Assembly (NCBI RefSeq): GCF_014851565.1
Contig: NZ_JACVAA010000006.1
Coordinates: 1-64,000 of the forward strand
Source of the DNA: Pseudomonas sp. PDM15
GTDB lineage: Bacteria > Pseudomonadota > Gammaproteobacteria > Pseudomonadales > Pseudomonadaceae
Reading direction: 5' to 3'
Length of the DNA stretch: 64,000 nt
Positions 1-9,625 of this stretch are shown in pieces. The position numbers and the translations under genes are program-made. Under the pieces are notes generated by a model that saw nothing but the letters and a program-made list of their open reading frames with translations, made no database searches and had not been told where the DNA came from. Positions within the stretch are counted from its first letter, which is position 1. Each line of letters opens with the position of its first letter.

Positions 1-348
1 GAAGGTTGTGCAATATCTGGCGCAGGTCTGTGCAGGGGCTTGCGCAGGGCGCCGGAGGCCCGTGAATCGGGTGCTGGGGCGGGGCTGACAAGGGGGCGGC
101 GAGGCGAGTGTGCAAGGAGTTGCGCAGCGGCATGGCGTACTGCCTGCGGCGAGTACACCCTACGTGGAGATGCAGGAGCACATCCGAGTAGCTGAACGAC
201 CCTCACCCCGGCCTTCTGGGCTCGCCACCTCCCTGTGGCTCGGCCTATGGCCAGCTGACGCTGCCCACATCGGCTGTCCTGCCGATCTGTCCGGGGAGAG
301 GGGGCGTTGGGCGGGAGAGTTCGCGTCAGGTGGAAGCGTCGATACCGT
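1..348. other. Left-edge non-coding stretch
   Basis: I see no convincing gene in these first 348 bases on either strand. They hold two arms of the CCCTCACCCC / GGGGAGAGGG repeat family seen elsewhere in the window, at about 200-214 and 291-304. Here the arms are separated by about 76 bases rather than a few. The gene to the left lies outside the window. Confidence 0.4.
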
Positions 349-1794
<1,446 letters not shown>

Positions 1795-1837
1795 CGAGAG
1801 GCCTCCGGCCGGTTTGCCTGTGCGGGTTGGGCGTTCA

Positions 1838-1852
1838 TGTAGTATAACTACA
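1838..1852. promoter_or_regulatory. HexR-type operator palindrome
   Basis: TGTAGTATAACTACA is a perfect inverted repeat (TGTAGT / ACTACA, 3-base centre) between the divergent zwf and RpiR-regulator genes. It fits the TTGT-N7/8-ACAA form reported for HexR. A further ACTACA half-site follows at 1858-1863. Control of zwf by the adjacent regulator through this site is inferred. Confidence 0.75.
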
Positions 1853-1955
1853 AGATCACTACAGCCCCGATCATAACAGCCTGAGTGAAATCGCAGCGAG
1901 CCGGAGAATTGCCCGCCGACGCGGTTTCCATCGAGCCGACAACAGAGCCCTGCCC

Positions 1956-2822
1956 GTGAATCTTCTGCAGCATATCGCCCAGTCCCGTCACCTGCTCCGC
2001 AAGTCCGAACTGAAGGTCGCCGATCACGTCCTGCAGGACCCTTCCGCGGTGATGCACAGCTCCATGGCCGACCTGGCCCACGAGGTCGGCATCAGCGAGC
2101 CGACCATCGTGCGCTTCTGCCGTGCCATCGGCTGCAGCGGCTTCCAGGACCTCAAGCTGAAGCTGGCGCAGAGCCTGGCGGCGGGGGCCAGCTTCGGCCA
2201 GTTCTCGATCAGCGAGAACGACTCGGTGGCCGATTTCAGCATGAAGATCTTCGACACCACCCTGCACACCCTGATGGAGGTGCGCGAGCGCCTCGACCCG
2301 CGCGAGCTGGAGCGGGCCGTCAATGCCATCGCCAATGCTCAGCGCATTGAGTTCTACGGTTTCGGCGCCTCCGGTGCGGTGGCCGCCGATGCCCAGCACA
2401 AGTTCTTCCGCCTGCTGCTGACCGCCGCCGCGTATTCCGACCCGCATATGCAGGCGATGAGCGCGGTCACGCTGAAGCCCAGCGACGTGGCCATCTGCAT
2501 CTCCCAATCCGGCCGCTCCAAGGACCTGCTGATCACCGCCAACCTGGTGCGCGAGTCCGGCGCCACGCTGATCACCCTGTGCCCGAGCCAGACCCCCCTG
2601 GCCGACCTGGCCACCGTCAACCTGGCCATCGACGTGCAGGAAGACACCGAGATCTACACCCCGCTGACCTCGCGCATCGCCCACCTGGTGGTGATCGACG
2701 TGCTGGCCATGGGCGTGGCCATGGCCCGCGGCCCGGACTTGGTCAACCACCTCAAGAGCGTCAAGCGCAGCCTGCGCAGCCTGCGTCTGTCGCCCAAGTC
2801 GGTACGCAGCGCGGAAGACTAA
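1956..2822 (+). CDS. hexR: HexR-like RpiR-family transcriptional regulator
   Basis: A 288-residue RpiR-family regulator: N-terminal helix-turn-helix (about residues 1-77, with the EVGISEPTIVRFCRAIG recognition segment) and a C-terminal SIS sugar-phosphate isomerase fold (about 120-270, with ISQSGRSKDLL). HexR proteins repress zwf and Entner-Doudoroff genes and are released by 2-keto-3-deoxy-6-phosphogluconate. The start codon is GTG with a weak ribosome site. It is divergent from zwf across a TGTAGT/ACTACA palindrome, which supports local control. The synteny suggests the PA5438-type paralogue, so the true ligand may differ from that of classical HexR. Confidence 0.85.
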   Translation: MNLLQHIAQSRHLLRKSELKVADHVLQDPSAVMHSSMADLAHEVGISEPTIVRFCRAIGCSGFQDLKLKLAQSLAAGASFGQFSISENDSVADFSMKIFDTTLHTLMEVRERLDPRELERAVNAIANAQRIEFYGFGASGAVAADAQHKFFRLLLTAAAYSDPHMQAMSAVTLKPSDVAICISQSGRSKDLLITANLVRESGATLITLCPSQTPLADLATVNLAIDVQEDTEIYTPLTSRIAHLVVIDVLAMGVAMARGPDLVNHLKSVKRSLRSLRLSPKSVRSAED

Positions 2823-2910
2823 CGTCACGCAAGCTTCATCGGCGCGCCGCCAAAGCGTCACGCCCAGGCAGGCATGCTGAGCTCCCGGTAAACGGACCAG
2901 GAGCGCCGCG

Positions 2911-3111
2911 ATGAACCTGCATCTCGAAGAACCCGTCCACGACAGCAAGACCCGCCGCAAGCTGGAAGATCAGCGCCGCATGGCCTTCCGCCGTGCCATC
3001 GAGGAATACGCCGAGCAGCGTAGGCTGCAGCAGGAACTCGGCGGCTATCCCGATCTGCTCCCCGCCGATTTCCTGCCGATCACGCGCAGCCCGCAACGCC
3101 ACGCGGCTTGA
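2911..3111 (+). CDS. Small conserved charged protein (PA3496-like)
   Basis: A 66-residue protein with no signal peptide or membrane segment. It is rich in Arg, Glu and Lys, with a central SKTRRKLEDQRRMAFRRAIEEY stretch that should be helical, then a short PDLLPADFLP segment. The start ATG follows a CAGGAG ribosome site. It resembles, from memory, a small Pseudomonas family named after PA3496 (putative envelope integrity protein), but I cannot verify this. It stands alone between the hexR-like gene and the reductase gene, same strand as both. No function can be assigned. Confidence 0.65.
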   Translation: MNLHLEEPVHDSKTRRKLEDQRRMAFRRAIEEYAEQRRLQQELGGYPDLLPADFLPITRSPQRHAA

Positions 3112-3126
3112 GCCCTATGCGTGGTG

Positions 3127-3140
3127 TGCCGAATTCGGCA
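3127..3140. promoter_or_regulatory. Palindrome upstream of the imino acid reductase
   Basis: TGCCGAATTCGGCA is a perfect 14-base palindrome 77 bases upstream of the Ldh-family reductase start. It does not match the TCGTATACGA operator found in front of the other hydroxyproline genes. It may be an operator for another regulator or a chance palindrome. Confidence 0.35.
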
Positions 3141-3216
3141 TGCCGCGCGTGCAAAGCGATCAAGCCTCGGCGTCGGCGACAGGCCACTGTAACGGGCAGA
3201 CTGCCAGGAGCCTGTT

Positions 3217-4224
3217 ATGACCCGATTGACCCTGACCGAGGCCCATGAGCTGGCCGCCGATATCCTGCGCCACGCCGGTTTCAGCGAGGCCTTCGTGCAG
3301 GCCATCGCCGCCACCGTGACCGCCGGCGAGCGCGATGGCTGCACCTCACACGGCCTGTGGCGCCTGCTCGGCATCGTGCGCACGCTCAAGTCCGGCAAGG
3401 CGGTGGCCGACGCCGAGCCCGAGGTGATCGACCAGGCGCCGTCGCTGGTACGGGTCGACGCCCATGGCGGCTTCTCCCAATTGGCTTTCGACGCCGGCCT
3501 GTCGCTGCTGGCCGACAAGGCCCGGCGCAATGGCATCGCCGCCATGGCCATCAACCGCTGCGTGCATTTCTCCGCGCTGTGGGCGGAGATGGAGGCGATC
3601 ACCGAGCTGGGCCTGGTGGCGCTGGCCTGCAACCCGACCCAGGCCTACGTGGCGCCGGCCGGTGGCAGCCGCCCACTGTTCGGCACCAATCCCATCGCCT
3701 TCGGCTGGCCGCGAGTTGGCGGCCACCCCTTCGTCTTCGATTTCGCCACCAGCGCGGTGGCCCGTGGCGAGATCGAACTGCACCGCCGCTCCGGTGCGCC
3801 GCTGCCGGCCGGCTGGGGTGTGGACCGCAGCGGCCAGCCGAGCAGCGAGGCCGCCGAAGTGCTCGACCACGGCGCCATGCTGACCTTCGGCGGGCACAAG
3901 GGCTCGGCCCTGTCGGCGATGATCGAGCTGATCGCCGGGCCGTTGATCGGCGACCTGACCAGCCTCGAATCCGGCGCCTTCGACGAGGGCGTGAATGCCC
4001 TGCCGTACCATGGCGAACTGATCATCGCCCTCGACCCGCAACGCTTTCTCGGCGAGCAGGCCGACCAGCACCTGGCCCGCGCCGAGGCGTTGTTCGAGGC
4101 AATCCAGGGCCAGGGCGCGCGGCTGCCTTCGCAGCGCCGCTACGAGGCGCGGGCGAAGAGCCTGGTGGAGGGCGTGGAGATCAACGACGGCCTGTACCGC
4201 GATCTGCAGGCGCTGCTGGCCTAG
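3217..4224 (+). CDS. Delta1-pyrroline/piperideine-2-carboxylate reductase (Ldh family, DpkA/LhpD type)
   Basis: Member of the Ldh/Mdh2 NAD(P)H oxidoreductase family (335 residues, usual length). Family motifs are visible: TSHGLWRL near residue 45, FGTNPIAFGWP near 160, FDFATSAVARGEI near 175 and LTFGGHKGSALSAMIELIAG near 225. DpkA-type enzymes reduce cyclic imino acids such as delta1-pyrroline-2-carboxylate to L-proline. That is the product formed by both 3-hydroxyproline dehydratases encoded just to the right, so the context supports this role over malate or lactate dehydrogenase. It lies on the plus strand, convergent with the minus-strand island, and a CAGGAG ribosome site precedes the ATG. 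Its regulation is probably separate, as no TCGTATACGA site is upstream. Confidence 0.85.
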   Translation: MTRLTLTEAHELAADILRHAGFSEAFVQAIAATVTAGERDGCTSHGLWRLLGIVRTLKSGKAVADAEPEVIDQAPSLVRVDAHGGFSQLAFDAGLSLLADKARRNGIAAMAINRCVHFSALWAEMEAITELGLVALACNPTQAYVAPAGGSRPLFGTNPIAFGWPRVGGHPFVFDFATSAVARGEIELHRRSGAPLPAGWGVDRSGQPSSEAAEVLDHGAMLTFGGHKGSALSAMIELIAGPLIGDLTSLESGAFDEGVNALPYHGELIIALDPQRFLGEQADQHLARAEALFEAIQGQGARLPSQRRYEARAKSLVEGVEINDGLYRDLQALLA

Positions 4225-4245
4225 GGCGCCGCTTGACGTCGCGCC

Positions 4246-4302
4246 TAGCCCGGATGCAATCCGGGAGGCAGGCGACTCTAGTCCCGGATTGCATCCAGGC
4301 TA
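4246..4302. repeat. REP-like palindrome, TAGCCC...GGGCTA family, copy 1
   Basis: Left arm TAGCCCGGATGCAATCCGGG (4246-4265) and right arm CCCGGATTGCATCCAGGCTA (4283-4302) form an imperfect inverted repeat around about 17 bases. It lies in the convergent gap after the reductase gene. Related copies are at 35009-35065 and 45958-46014. Confidence 0.75.
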
Positions 4303-4334
4303 CAGGTCTGGCAGTTCCGCGTTGCCTGAAACAC

Positions 4335-4365
4335 ACCCCAGCCCTCTCTCGGAGGGAGAGGGGCC
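4335..4365. repeat. CCCTCTC/GAGAGGG palindromic repeat
   Basis: GCCCTCTCTCGGAGGGAGAGGGG forms a short hairpin. It belongs to the dispersed CCCTCTCCC / GGGAGAGGG family also seen near 200-304, 34967, 43729 and 55141-55228. Confidence 0.6.
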
Positions 4366-4378
4366 TGTCCCCGTAGGC

Positions 4379-4404
4379 AAAAAAAGCCCCGGCGAACCGG
4401 GGCT
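4379..4404 (-). terminator. Intrinsic terminator of the semialdehyde dehydrogenase operon
   Basis: On the minus strand, AGCCCCGG and CCGGGGCT pair around a TTCG loop and are followed by seven T residues (the A run at 4379-4385). It lies 43 bases past the stop of the aldehyde dehydrogenase gene. Confidence 0.9.
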
Positions 4405-4447
4405 GAGGGAGAGAACCGCTGGTGTCTGAGCCGACACAAGTTGTGTT

Positions 4448-6031
4448 TCAGGCCAGCGATTCCCGCGTGGTAATGCCGTCGACCAGCCGGGCCAGGCCCA
4501 GCGGGTTGGCGTTTTTCAGGGCGTCCGGCAGCAGCGCGTCCGGGCAGTTCTGGTAGCACACCGGGCGCAGGAAGCGCTCGATCGCCAGGCTGCCGACCGA
4601 GGTGCCGCGGGCATCCGAGGTGGCCGGGTAGGGGCCGCCATGGACCATGGCGTCGCACACTTCCACGCCGGTCGGATAACCGTTGAACAGCACCCGGCCG
4701 ACCTTCTGCTCCAGCAACGGCAGCAGATCGCCGTGGGCCTCCAGGTCCGCCGGCTCGGCGGTCAGGGTGGCGGTCAGCTGGCCGCGCAGGCCTTGCAGGG
4801 CGCGGATCAGCTCGGCCTTGTCGGCGACTTCCACCACCACGGTGACCGGGCCGAACACCTCTTCCTGCAGCAGCTCGTCGCCGTTGAGCAGTAGCGAGAC
4901 ATCGGCCTGGAACAGTTGCGGGCGGGCCTGACGGCCTTCCTGCGCCTGGCCGGCCAGGTGCTTGATGCGCGGGTGGGTGTGCAGCGCAGCCAGGCCCCGT
5001 TCGTAGCTGCTCAGGGTGCCGGCATTGAGCATGGTCTGCGCCGGGCGCTGGCCGATCTCGGCGATCAGGCTGGCGACGAACAGGCTGAAGGCCGGCGAGG
5101 CGATGCCGATGACCAGGCCGGGATTGGTGCAGAACTGACCGCAGCCCTGCACCACCGAGTCGGCCAGTTCGCGGGCGATCTTCTCGCCGCGGGCGGCGAG
5201 GGCGGCGGGCAGCATCAGCACCGGGTTGATCGAGCTCATCTCGGCGAATACCGGGATGGGATGCGGGCGCGCGGCGGCCATGTCGCACAGGGCGCGGCCA
5301 CCCTTCAGCGAGCCGGTGAAGCCGACCGCCTGGATCGCCGGGTGCTTGACCAGCCACTCGCCGACCCCGCCGCCGTAGACCATGTTGAACACACCGGCCG
5401 GCATGCCGGTGGCCTCGGCGGCGCGGATTATCGCCTGGGCCACCAGCTCGGCGGTGGCCATGTGGCCGCTGTGGGCCTTGAACACCACCGGGCAGCCGGC
5501 GGCCAGCGCCGCCGCGGTGTCACCACCGGCGGTGGAGAAGGCCAGCGGGAAGTTGCTGGCGCCGAACACGGCCACCGGGCCGACGCCGGTGCGGTACTGG
5601 CGCAGGTCCGGACGCGGCAGCGGCTGGCGTTCGGGCAGCGCTCGGTCGATGCGCGCGCCGAGGAAGTCGCCGCGGCGCAGCACCTTGGCGAACAGGCGCA
5701 TCTGCCCGCTGGTACGGCCGCGCTCGCCCTGGATGCGCGCGGCCGGCAGGGCGGTCTCGCGGCACACCAGCTGGACGAAGTCGTCGCCGAGGGCGTCGAT
5801 CTGCTCGGCGATGGCGTCGAGGAACTGGGCGCGTCGCTCCGGGCTCAGGGCGCGGTAGGCCGGGTAGGCGGCTTCGGCGGCGCGGGCGGCTGCATCCACC
5901 TCGGCCTCGGTGGCCTGGTGGAAGCGGTAGGGCAGCGCCTCGCCGGTAGTGGCGTCGAGGCTGTGCAGGATGACCTCACCGGCGGCACTGCGGCGGCCGG
6001 CGATGAAGTTGTGGCCGATGGTGGCGGGCAT
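4448..6031 (-). CDS. 2-Oxoglutarate semialdehyde dehydrogenase (NADP-dependent aldehyde dehydrogenase)
   Basis: Oxidises 2-oxoglutarate semialdehyde to 2-oxoglutarate, the last step of the 4-hydroxyproline pathway. The 527-residue aldehyde dehydrogenase carries the cofactor loop GFTGSLKGG, the general-base segment FAEMSSINP and the catalytic cysteine in GCGQFCTNPG. The length and the GPVAVFGASNFPLAFS segment fit the ketoglutarate semialdehyde dehydrogenase branch of the superfamily. It follows the deaminase gene by 88 bases on the same strand, so the two are probably co-transcribed from the promoter with the palindrome at 7087-7100, and a strong terminator follows. Assignment to hydroxyproline rather than sugar acid breakdown rests on context. 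Confidence 0.9.
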   Translation of the reverse strand: MPATIGHNFIAGRRSAAGEVILHSLDATTGEALPYRFHQATEAEVDAAARAAEAAYPAYRALSPERRAQFLDAIAEQIDALGDDFVQLVCRETALPAARIQGERGRTSGQMRLFAKVLRRGDFLGARIDRALPERQPLPRPDLRQYRTGVGPVAVFGASNFPLAFSTAGGDTAAALAAGCPVVFKAHSGHMATAELVAQAIIRAAEATGMPAGVFNMVYGGGVGEWLVKHPAIQAVGFTGSLKGGRALCDMAAARPHPIPVFAEMSSINPVLMLPAALAARGEKIARELADSVVQGCGQFCTNPGLVIGIASPAFSLFVASLIAEIGQRPAQTMLNAGTLSSYERGLAALHTHPRIKHLAGQAQEGRQARPQLFQADVSLLLNGDELLQEEVFGPVTVVVEVADKAELIRALQGLRGQLTATLTAEPADLEAHGDLLPLLEQKVGRVLFNGYPTGVEVCDAMVHGGPYPATSDARGTSVGSLAIERFLRPVCYQNCPDALLPDALKNANPLGLARLVDGITTRESLA

Positions 6032-6119
6032 GGTTAGCTCCTGTCGGGGGCCTATGAGATCAGCGTTGCCATTGCGGATCGGCCGGATGCCCTGGAAGCA
6101 TCCGGCCGCAGCACGGCGA

Positions 6120-7055
6120 TCAGGCGGCCGACCAGTTGGCGTACCACTGGCGGAACAGCTTGTACTGGGTCTCGGCGTAGTTGCGCTGGGCGTCGCTGAG
6201 CACGTCGGTCTCGTTGAAGTGCAGGGCGTATTCCTGGTCGCCGTTGAGCACCATCAGGTACTTGTAGTAGAGGACCAGGTCGCAGCCCTCGTCGAAGGAC
6301 GACAGCACGTTGAGCGCCTCGGACAGCTCTAGCGCTCGGCGGCGGGCCACGGCGTCGCCCTTGGCGGCCTGCTTGCTCAGTTCGACCAGCTGCAGCACTT
6401 CGCGCGGCAGGGCGTTACCGATACCGGTGATGGCGCCGGTCGCGCCGCAATTGACGAAGCCATGCACCACCTGGGTATCGACACCGGCCATGAGGATCAC
6501 CTGGTCATCCTGCGAGGTAATGTGCTCGGCGGCGTAGCGCATGTCGGCGGCGCCGCCGAATTCCTTGAAGCCGATCAGGTTGGGGTACTGGCGGCGCAGC
6601 TTGAAGAACAGCTCGGCGCGGGTGGCGAAGCCGTAGTACGGGCTGTTGTAGATCACCGCCGGCAGCTTCGGCGCCGCCTCGAGAATGGCGGCGAAGTGCG
6701 CTTCCTGGGCGGCCGGCGAGGCTCCACGGGACAGCACGCGGGGGATGACCATCAGGCCATGGGCGCCGACCTTGGCCGCGTGGGCGGCGTGGGACACCGC
6801 TTCGCGGCTGTTCACCGCACCGGTGCCGACGATGGTCGGGATGCCGGCGGCGACCAGGCGCGCCACCCCTTCCTGGCGCTCGGCCTCGGTGAGCAGCGGC
6901 CAGTCGCCCATGGATCCGCAGTAGACCACCGCGCTCATGCCGGCCTGGATCAGCTCGCGGCCCTTGCGCACCAGGGCGTCGAAGTCCGGCTTGCGCTCGG
7001 CGGTGCAGGGCGTCATCAGGGCGGGGATGGTGCCGGTGAAGATGTTGCTGCTCAT
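6120..7055 (-). CDS. lhpC: Delta1-pyrroline-4-hydroxy-2-carboxylate deaminase (DapA/NAL family)
   Basis: A 311-residue protein of the dihydrodipicolinate synthase / N-acetylneuraminate lyase superfamily. It has the conserved YNSPYYGF segment and the Schiff-base lysine in LIGFKEFGG. In hydroxyproline clusters this family converts delta1-pyrroline-4-hydroxy-2-carboxylate to 2-oxoglutarate semialdehyde with loss of ammonia. The start is the ATG at 7055, preceded by AGGAGG; the frame is open further upstream only from a TTG without a ribosome site. It is the first gene of a two-gene unit with the semialdehyde dehydrogenase, and a GntR-type operator lies 32 bases upstream. Other superfamily reactions are possible in principle, but the neighbourhood is decisive. 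Confidence 0.9.
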   Translation of the reverse strand: MSSNIFTGTIPALMTPCTAERKPDFDALVRKGRELIQAGMSAVVYCGSMGDWPLLTEAERQEGVARLVAAGIPTIVGTGAVNSREAVSHAAHAAKVGAHGLMVIPRVLSRGASPAAQEAHFAAILEAAPKLPAVIYNSPYYGFATRAELFFKLRRQYPNLIGFKEFGGAADMRYAAEHITSQDDQVILMAGVDTQVVHGFVNCGATGAITGIGNALPREVLQLVELSKQAAKGDAVARRRALELSEALNVLSSFDEGCDLVLYYKYLMVLNGDQEYALHFNETDVLSDAQRNYAETQYKLFRQWYANWSAA

Positions 7056-7086
7056 GCTGTTTGCCTCCTGGGGCAGAGTCAAAGTA

Positions 7087-7100
7087 TTTCGTATACGAAA
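7087..7100. promoter_or_regulatory. GntR/FCD-type operator upstream of the deaminase gene
   Basis: TTTCGTATACGAAA is a perfect 14-base palindrome between the deaminase gene and the upstream dehydratase gene. It fits the TNGT-N-ACNA form common for FadR-subfamily GntR regulators. Near-identical sites lie at 12957-12970 and 21263-21276, the last just upstream of a GntR gene in the same island. Confidence 0.85.
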
Positions 7101-7199
7101 GCAAAGGGTCGTTCTACACCCTTGTTTCCATGGGGTTGGGCCTGGGCCCGGTTCAGTGCGCCGGCGAAGCGGCGGGTTTCAAAATCCAAAAAACGGCTG

Positions 7200-8237
7200 T
7201 TACAGCTTCAGCTCGACCGGCCAGGTATCGGATAGCCGATAGCCCTGTGGCCACGGGTCGCTCGGGTCGAGCAGGTGCTGGTGGGTACCGGTGATCCAGG
7301 CCCGGCCGGACAGGCAGGGATAGATGGCCGGGCGTCCGGCGACTTCGGTCAGCGAGTCGATGCGGCAGTGGAATTCGGAGCCGATGATCGAGCGGCCGAT
7401 GAAGCGTTCGCCGTCCTGCATCTGGCCCTTGGCGTGCAGCACCGCCATGCGCGCCGAGCAACCGGTGCCGCAGGGCGAGCGGTCGATCTTGCCGGGACGG
7501 ATCACCACTGCGTTGGCGGCGGTCAGCACGCCATCGATGCGTTCCACCGGCGCGGCGATCTGGCAGAACGAGATGTGCGCCCAGTCCTTGTTCAGCGGAT
7601 GCACGAAGCCGAGCTGCTCGTTGGCTGCGCGGGTGATCTTCAGGCCGGCGGCAACCAGGTCGGCGGCCTCGTCGGCAGTCAGCGAGAAACCCAGGGCACG
7701 GGCATCGGCGATGACGAAGCTGTCGCCGCCATAGGCAGTGTCGACCTTGAGGCTGCCGAGGCCTTCGACTTCGATCATGGCGTCCAGCCTGTCGGCGAAG
7801 GACGGCACGTTCTTCACCTCCACCCGCTGCACCTTGCCGTCGCGGCACTGGGCCACGGCCTCGATCAGGCCGCCCGGCGCCTCCAGCACCAGGCGGGTCT
7901 CTGGCTCGGTCATCGGCAGGATGCCGCTGTCGAGCAGCACGGTGGACACGCACAGCGAGTTGGAGCCGGACATGGGCGGCGTGTCGGCCGGCTCCATGAT
8001 GATCCAGGCCATCTGCGCCCGCGGGTCCTTGGCCGGCACCAGCAGGTTGACGTGGCGGAACACGCCGCCGCGCGGCTCGTTCAATACGAAGTTGCGCAGC
8101 TCCTGGTCGCGGGCGATCCAGCGCGACTGTTCCCAGAGGGTGGCGCCCGGCGGCGGCGCGACGCCGCCGACGATGACGTCACCGACCTCGCCCTCGGCGT
8201 GGCAGCTGACCACATGGATGACCTTGCTCGAACGCAT
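7200..8237 (-). CDS. lhpH: trans-3-Hydroxy-L-proline dehydratase (proline racemase family)
   Basis: A 345-residue proline racemase family protein. The first catalytic position, normally Cys in MCGHG, is Ser90 here (PPMSGSNS), while the second is Cys256 ([10 protein letters not shown]). A Ser/Cys pair is the pattern known for trans-3-hydroxyproline dehydratases, which remove water to give delta2-pyrroline-2-carboxylate; Cys/Cys enzymes are epimerases, and one is encoded at 19523. Its product would be reduced to proline by the enzyme at 3217. It is the last gene of the operon that starts with the binding protein at 12904: the ABC ATPase gene ends 9 bases upstream. Some Ser/Cys members also keep epimerase activity, so activity on 4-hydroxyproline cannot be excluded. 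Confidence 0.88.
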   Translation of the reverse strand: MRSSKVIHVVSCHAEGEVGDVIVGGVAPPPGATLWEQSRWIARDQELRNFVLNEPRGGVFRHVNLLVPAKDPRAQMAWIIMEPADTPPMSGSNSLCVSTVLLDSGILPMTEPETRLVLEAPGGLIEAVAQCRDGKVQRVEVKNVPSFADRLDAMIEVEGLGSLKVDTAYGGDSFVIADARALGFSLTADEAADLVAAGLKITRAANEQLGFVHPLNKDWAHISFCQIAAPVERIDGVLTAANAVVIRPGKIDRSPCGTGCSARMAVLHAKGQMQDGERFIGRSIIGSEFHCRIDSLTEVAGRPAIYPCLSGRAWITGTHQHLLDPSDPWPQGYRLSDTWPVELKL

Positions 8238-8246
8238 TGCTTCCCC

Positions 8247-8969
8247 CTACAGGACCGACTTCAGGAAGTCCGCGGTCTCCGGCTTCTGCGGGTTGCCGAT
8301 GACCTGGTCGGGCGAGCCGATCTCGTGCACCAGACCGTTGCGGAAGAACGCCACGCGGTCGGACACATCGCGGGCGAAGCGGATTTCGTGGGTGACCAGG
8401 ATCATGGTCATGCCCTCTTCGGCGAGCAGGCGCATGGTGTCCAGCACCTCGCCCACCAGCTGCGGGTCGAGGGCGCTGGTGGCCTCGTCGAACAGCATGT
8501 AGTCCGGGCTCATGGCCAGCGCGCGGGCAATCGCCATGCGCTGCTGCTGGCCGCCGGAAAGCTTGCTGGGGAACACCTTGAGCTTGTCGCCCAGGCCGAC
8601 GTGGGTGAGCTGCTTCACCGCCAGGGCCTCGGCCTCTTCCTTGCTCTTGCCGAGCACCTTGCGCGGCGCCAGCATCACGTTCTCCAGTACGGTCAGGTGC
8701 GGGAAAGCATTCCACTGCTGGAACACGATGCCGATCTTCTGCCGCAGCTTGTTCAGGTCGGTGCCCGGTGCGTGCACCTCGGTGCCGTCGACGCGGATGC
8801 TGCCCTTCTGGATCGGCTCCAGGCCGTTGATGCACATCAGCAGGGTCGACTTGCCGGAGCCGGAGCCGCCGATGATCGACACCACCTCGCCCTTGTTCAC
8901 CGTCAGGCTGACACCCTTGATGACTTCCAGGTCGCCGAAGGACTTGTAGACGTTGTCGATCTCAATCAT
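8247..8969 (-). CDS. Amino acid ABC transporter ATP-binding protein (hydroxyproline import)
   Basis: A 240-residue ATPase of the polar amino acid uptake class (GlnQ/HisP type). It shows Walker A GGSGSGKST near residue 35, the Q-loop region, the signature LSGGQQQR and Walker B YMLFDEAT. It would power import from the cytoplasmic face of the inner membrane, together with the two permeases and the binding protein of the same operon. Its start overlaps the end of the preceding permease gene by 8 bases, indicating translational coupling. Substrate assignment (hydroxyproline isomers) is from gene context only. Confidence 0.92.
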   Translation of the reverse strand: MIEIDNVYKSFGDLEVIKGVSLTVNKGEVVSIIGGSGSGKSTLLMCINGLEPIQKGSIRVDGTEVHAPGTDLNKLRQKIGIVFQQWNAFPHLTVLENVMLAPRKVLGKSKEEAEALAVKQLTHVGLGDKLKVFPSKLSGGQQQRMAIARALAMSPDYMLFDEATSALDPQLVGEVLDTMRLLAEEGMTMILVTHEIRFARDVSDRVAFFRNGLVHEIGSPDQVIGNPQKPETADFLKSVL

Positions 8970-9612
8970 TTTCCTGCCACCTTTTTTCCAGCCGGGCGCC
9001 CAGACGGGCCACCACCAGGCTCATGACGTAGTAGATGAGGCCGGCGATGCACAGCACCAGCAGCGGCTCCTGAATACGGGTAACGATGGTCTGCGAGGCG
9101 CGCAGCAACTCGACGATGCCGATCCACATGACCAGCGCGGTGTCCTTCATCACCGACAGCACCAGATTGAGCCAGCCGGGGAAGGCCACGCGGGTGGCGA
9201 TCGGCAGCACGATGTGGCGCAGGTCCTGCCAGTAGCTCATGCCCAGCGAGCGCGAGGCACGGCGCAGGTTCGCCGGCACGGCGAGCACGCCGCTGCGCAC
9301 GATCTCGGTGCAGAACGAGGCGGCGTACACGCCGAGCACGATGCAGCCGACGGCGAAGGCGCTGATGTCGAGGCCGGCGATGCTCTTCAGTGCGTTGAAC
9401 AGGACGAACTGGATCAGCAGCGGCACGCTGCGGAACACGTCCAGTATCCAGGCCAGCGGCAGGGTGGCGCGGGGCAGGGTGGCACGCAGCAGGCCGAACA
9501 GCACGCCGGCGAGGGTGCCGATCAGCATGGCGCCGACGGTCAGTTCCAGGGTGACCCAGGCGCCCTTGAGCAGGTACAGCAGGTCGTTGGAGGTGAGACT
9601 GGTTTCGAACAT
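8962..9612 (-). CDS. Amino acid ABC transporter permease
   Basis: A 216-residue inner-membrane permease of the HisM/GlnP family with about five hydrophobic segments. The ABC-docking loop reads SLGMSYWQDLRHIVLPIA. It pairs with the second permease encoded 13 bases upstream (9626-10291), and its 3' end overlaps the ATPase gene. The two permeases are similar in size and would form the heterodimeric channel of the hydroxyproline importer. Specificity is inferred from the operon. Confidence 0.9.
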   Translation of the reverse strand: MFETSLTSNDLLYLLKGAWVTLELTVGAMLIGTLAGVLFGLLRATLPRATLPLAWILDVFRSVPLLIQFVLFNALKSIAGLDISAFAVGCIVLGVYAASFCTEIVRSGVLAVPANLRRASRSLGMSYWQDLRHIVLPIATRVAFPGWLNLVLSVMKDTALVMWIGIVELLRASQTIVTRIQEPLLVLCIAGLIYYVMSLVVARLGARLEKRWQEND

Positions 9613-9625
9613 GCGCAGTCCTCCC

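Noticed and set aside
7056..7082. TTG start nine codons upstream of the deaminase ATG
   Set aside because: AGGAGG lies between the two and is placed for the ATG at 7055.
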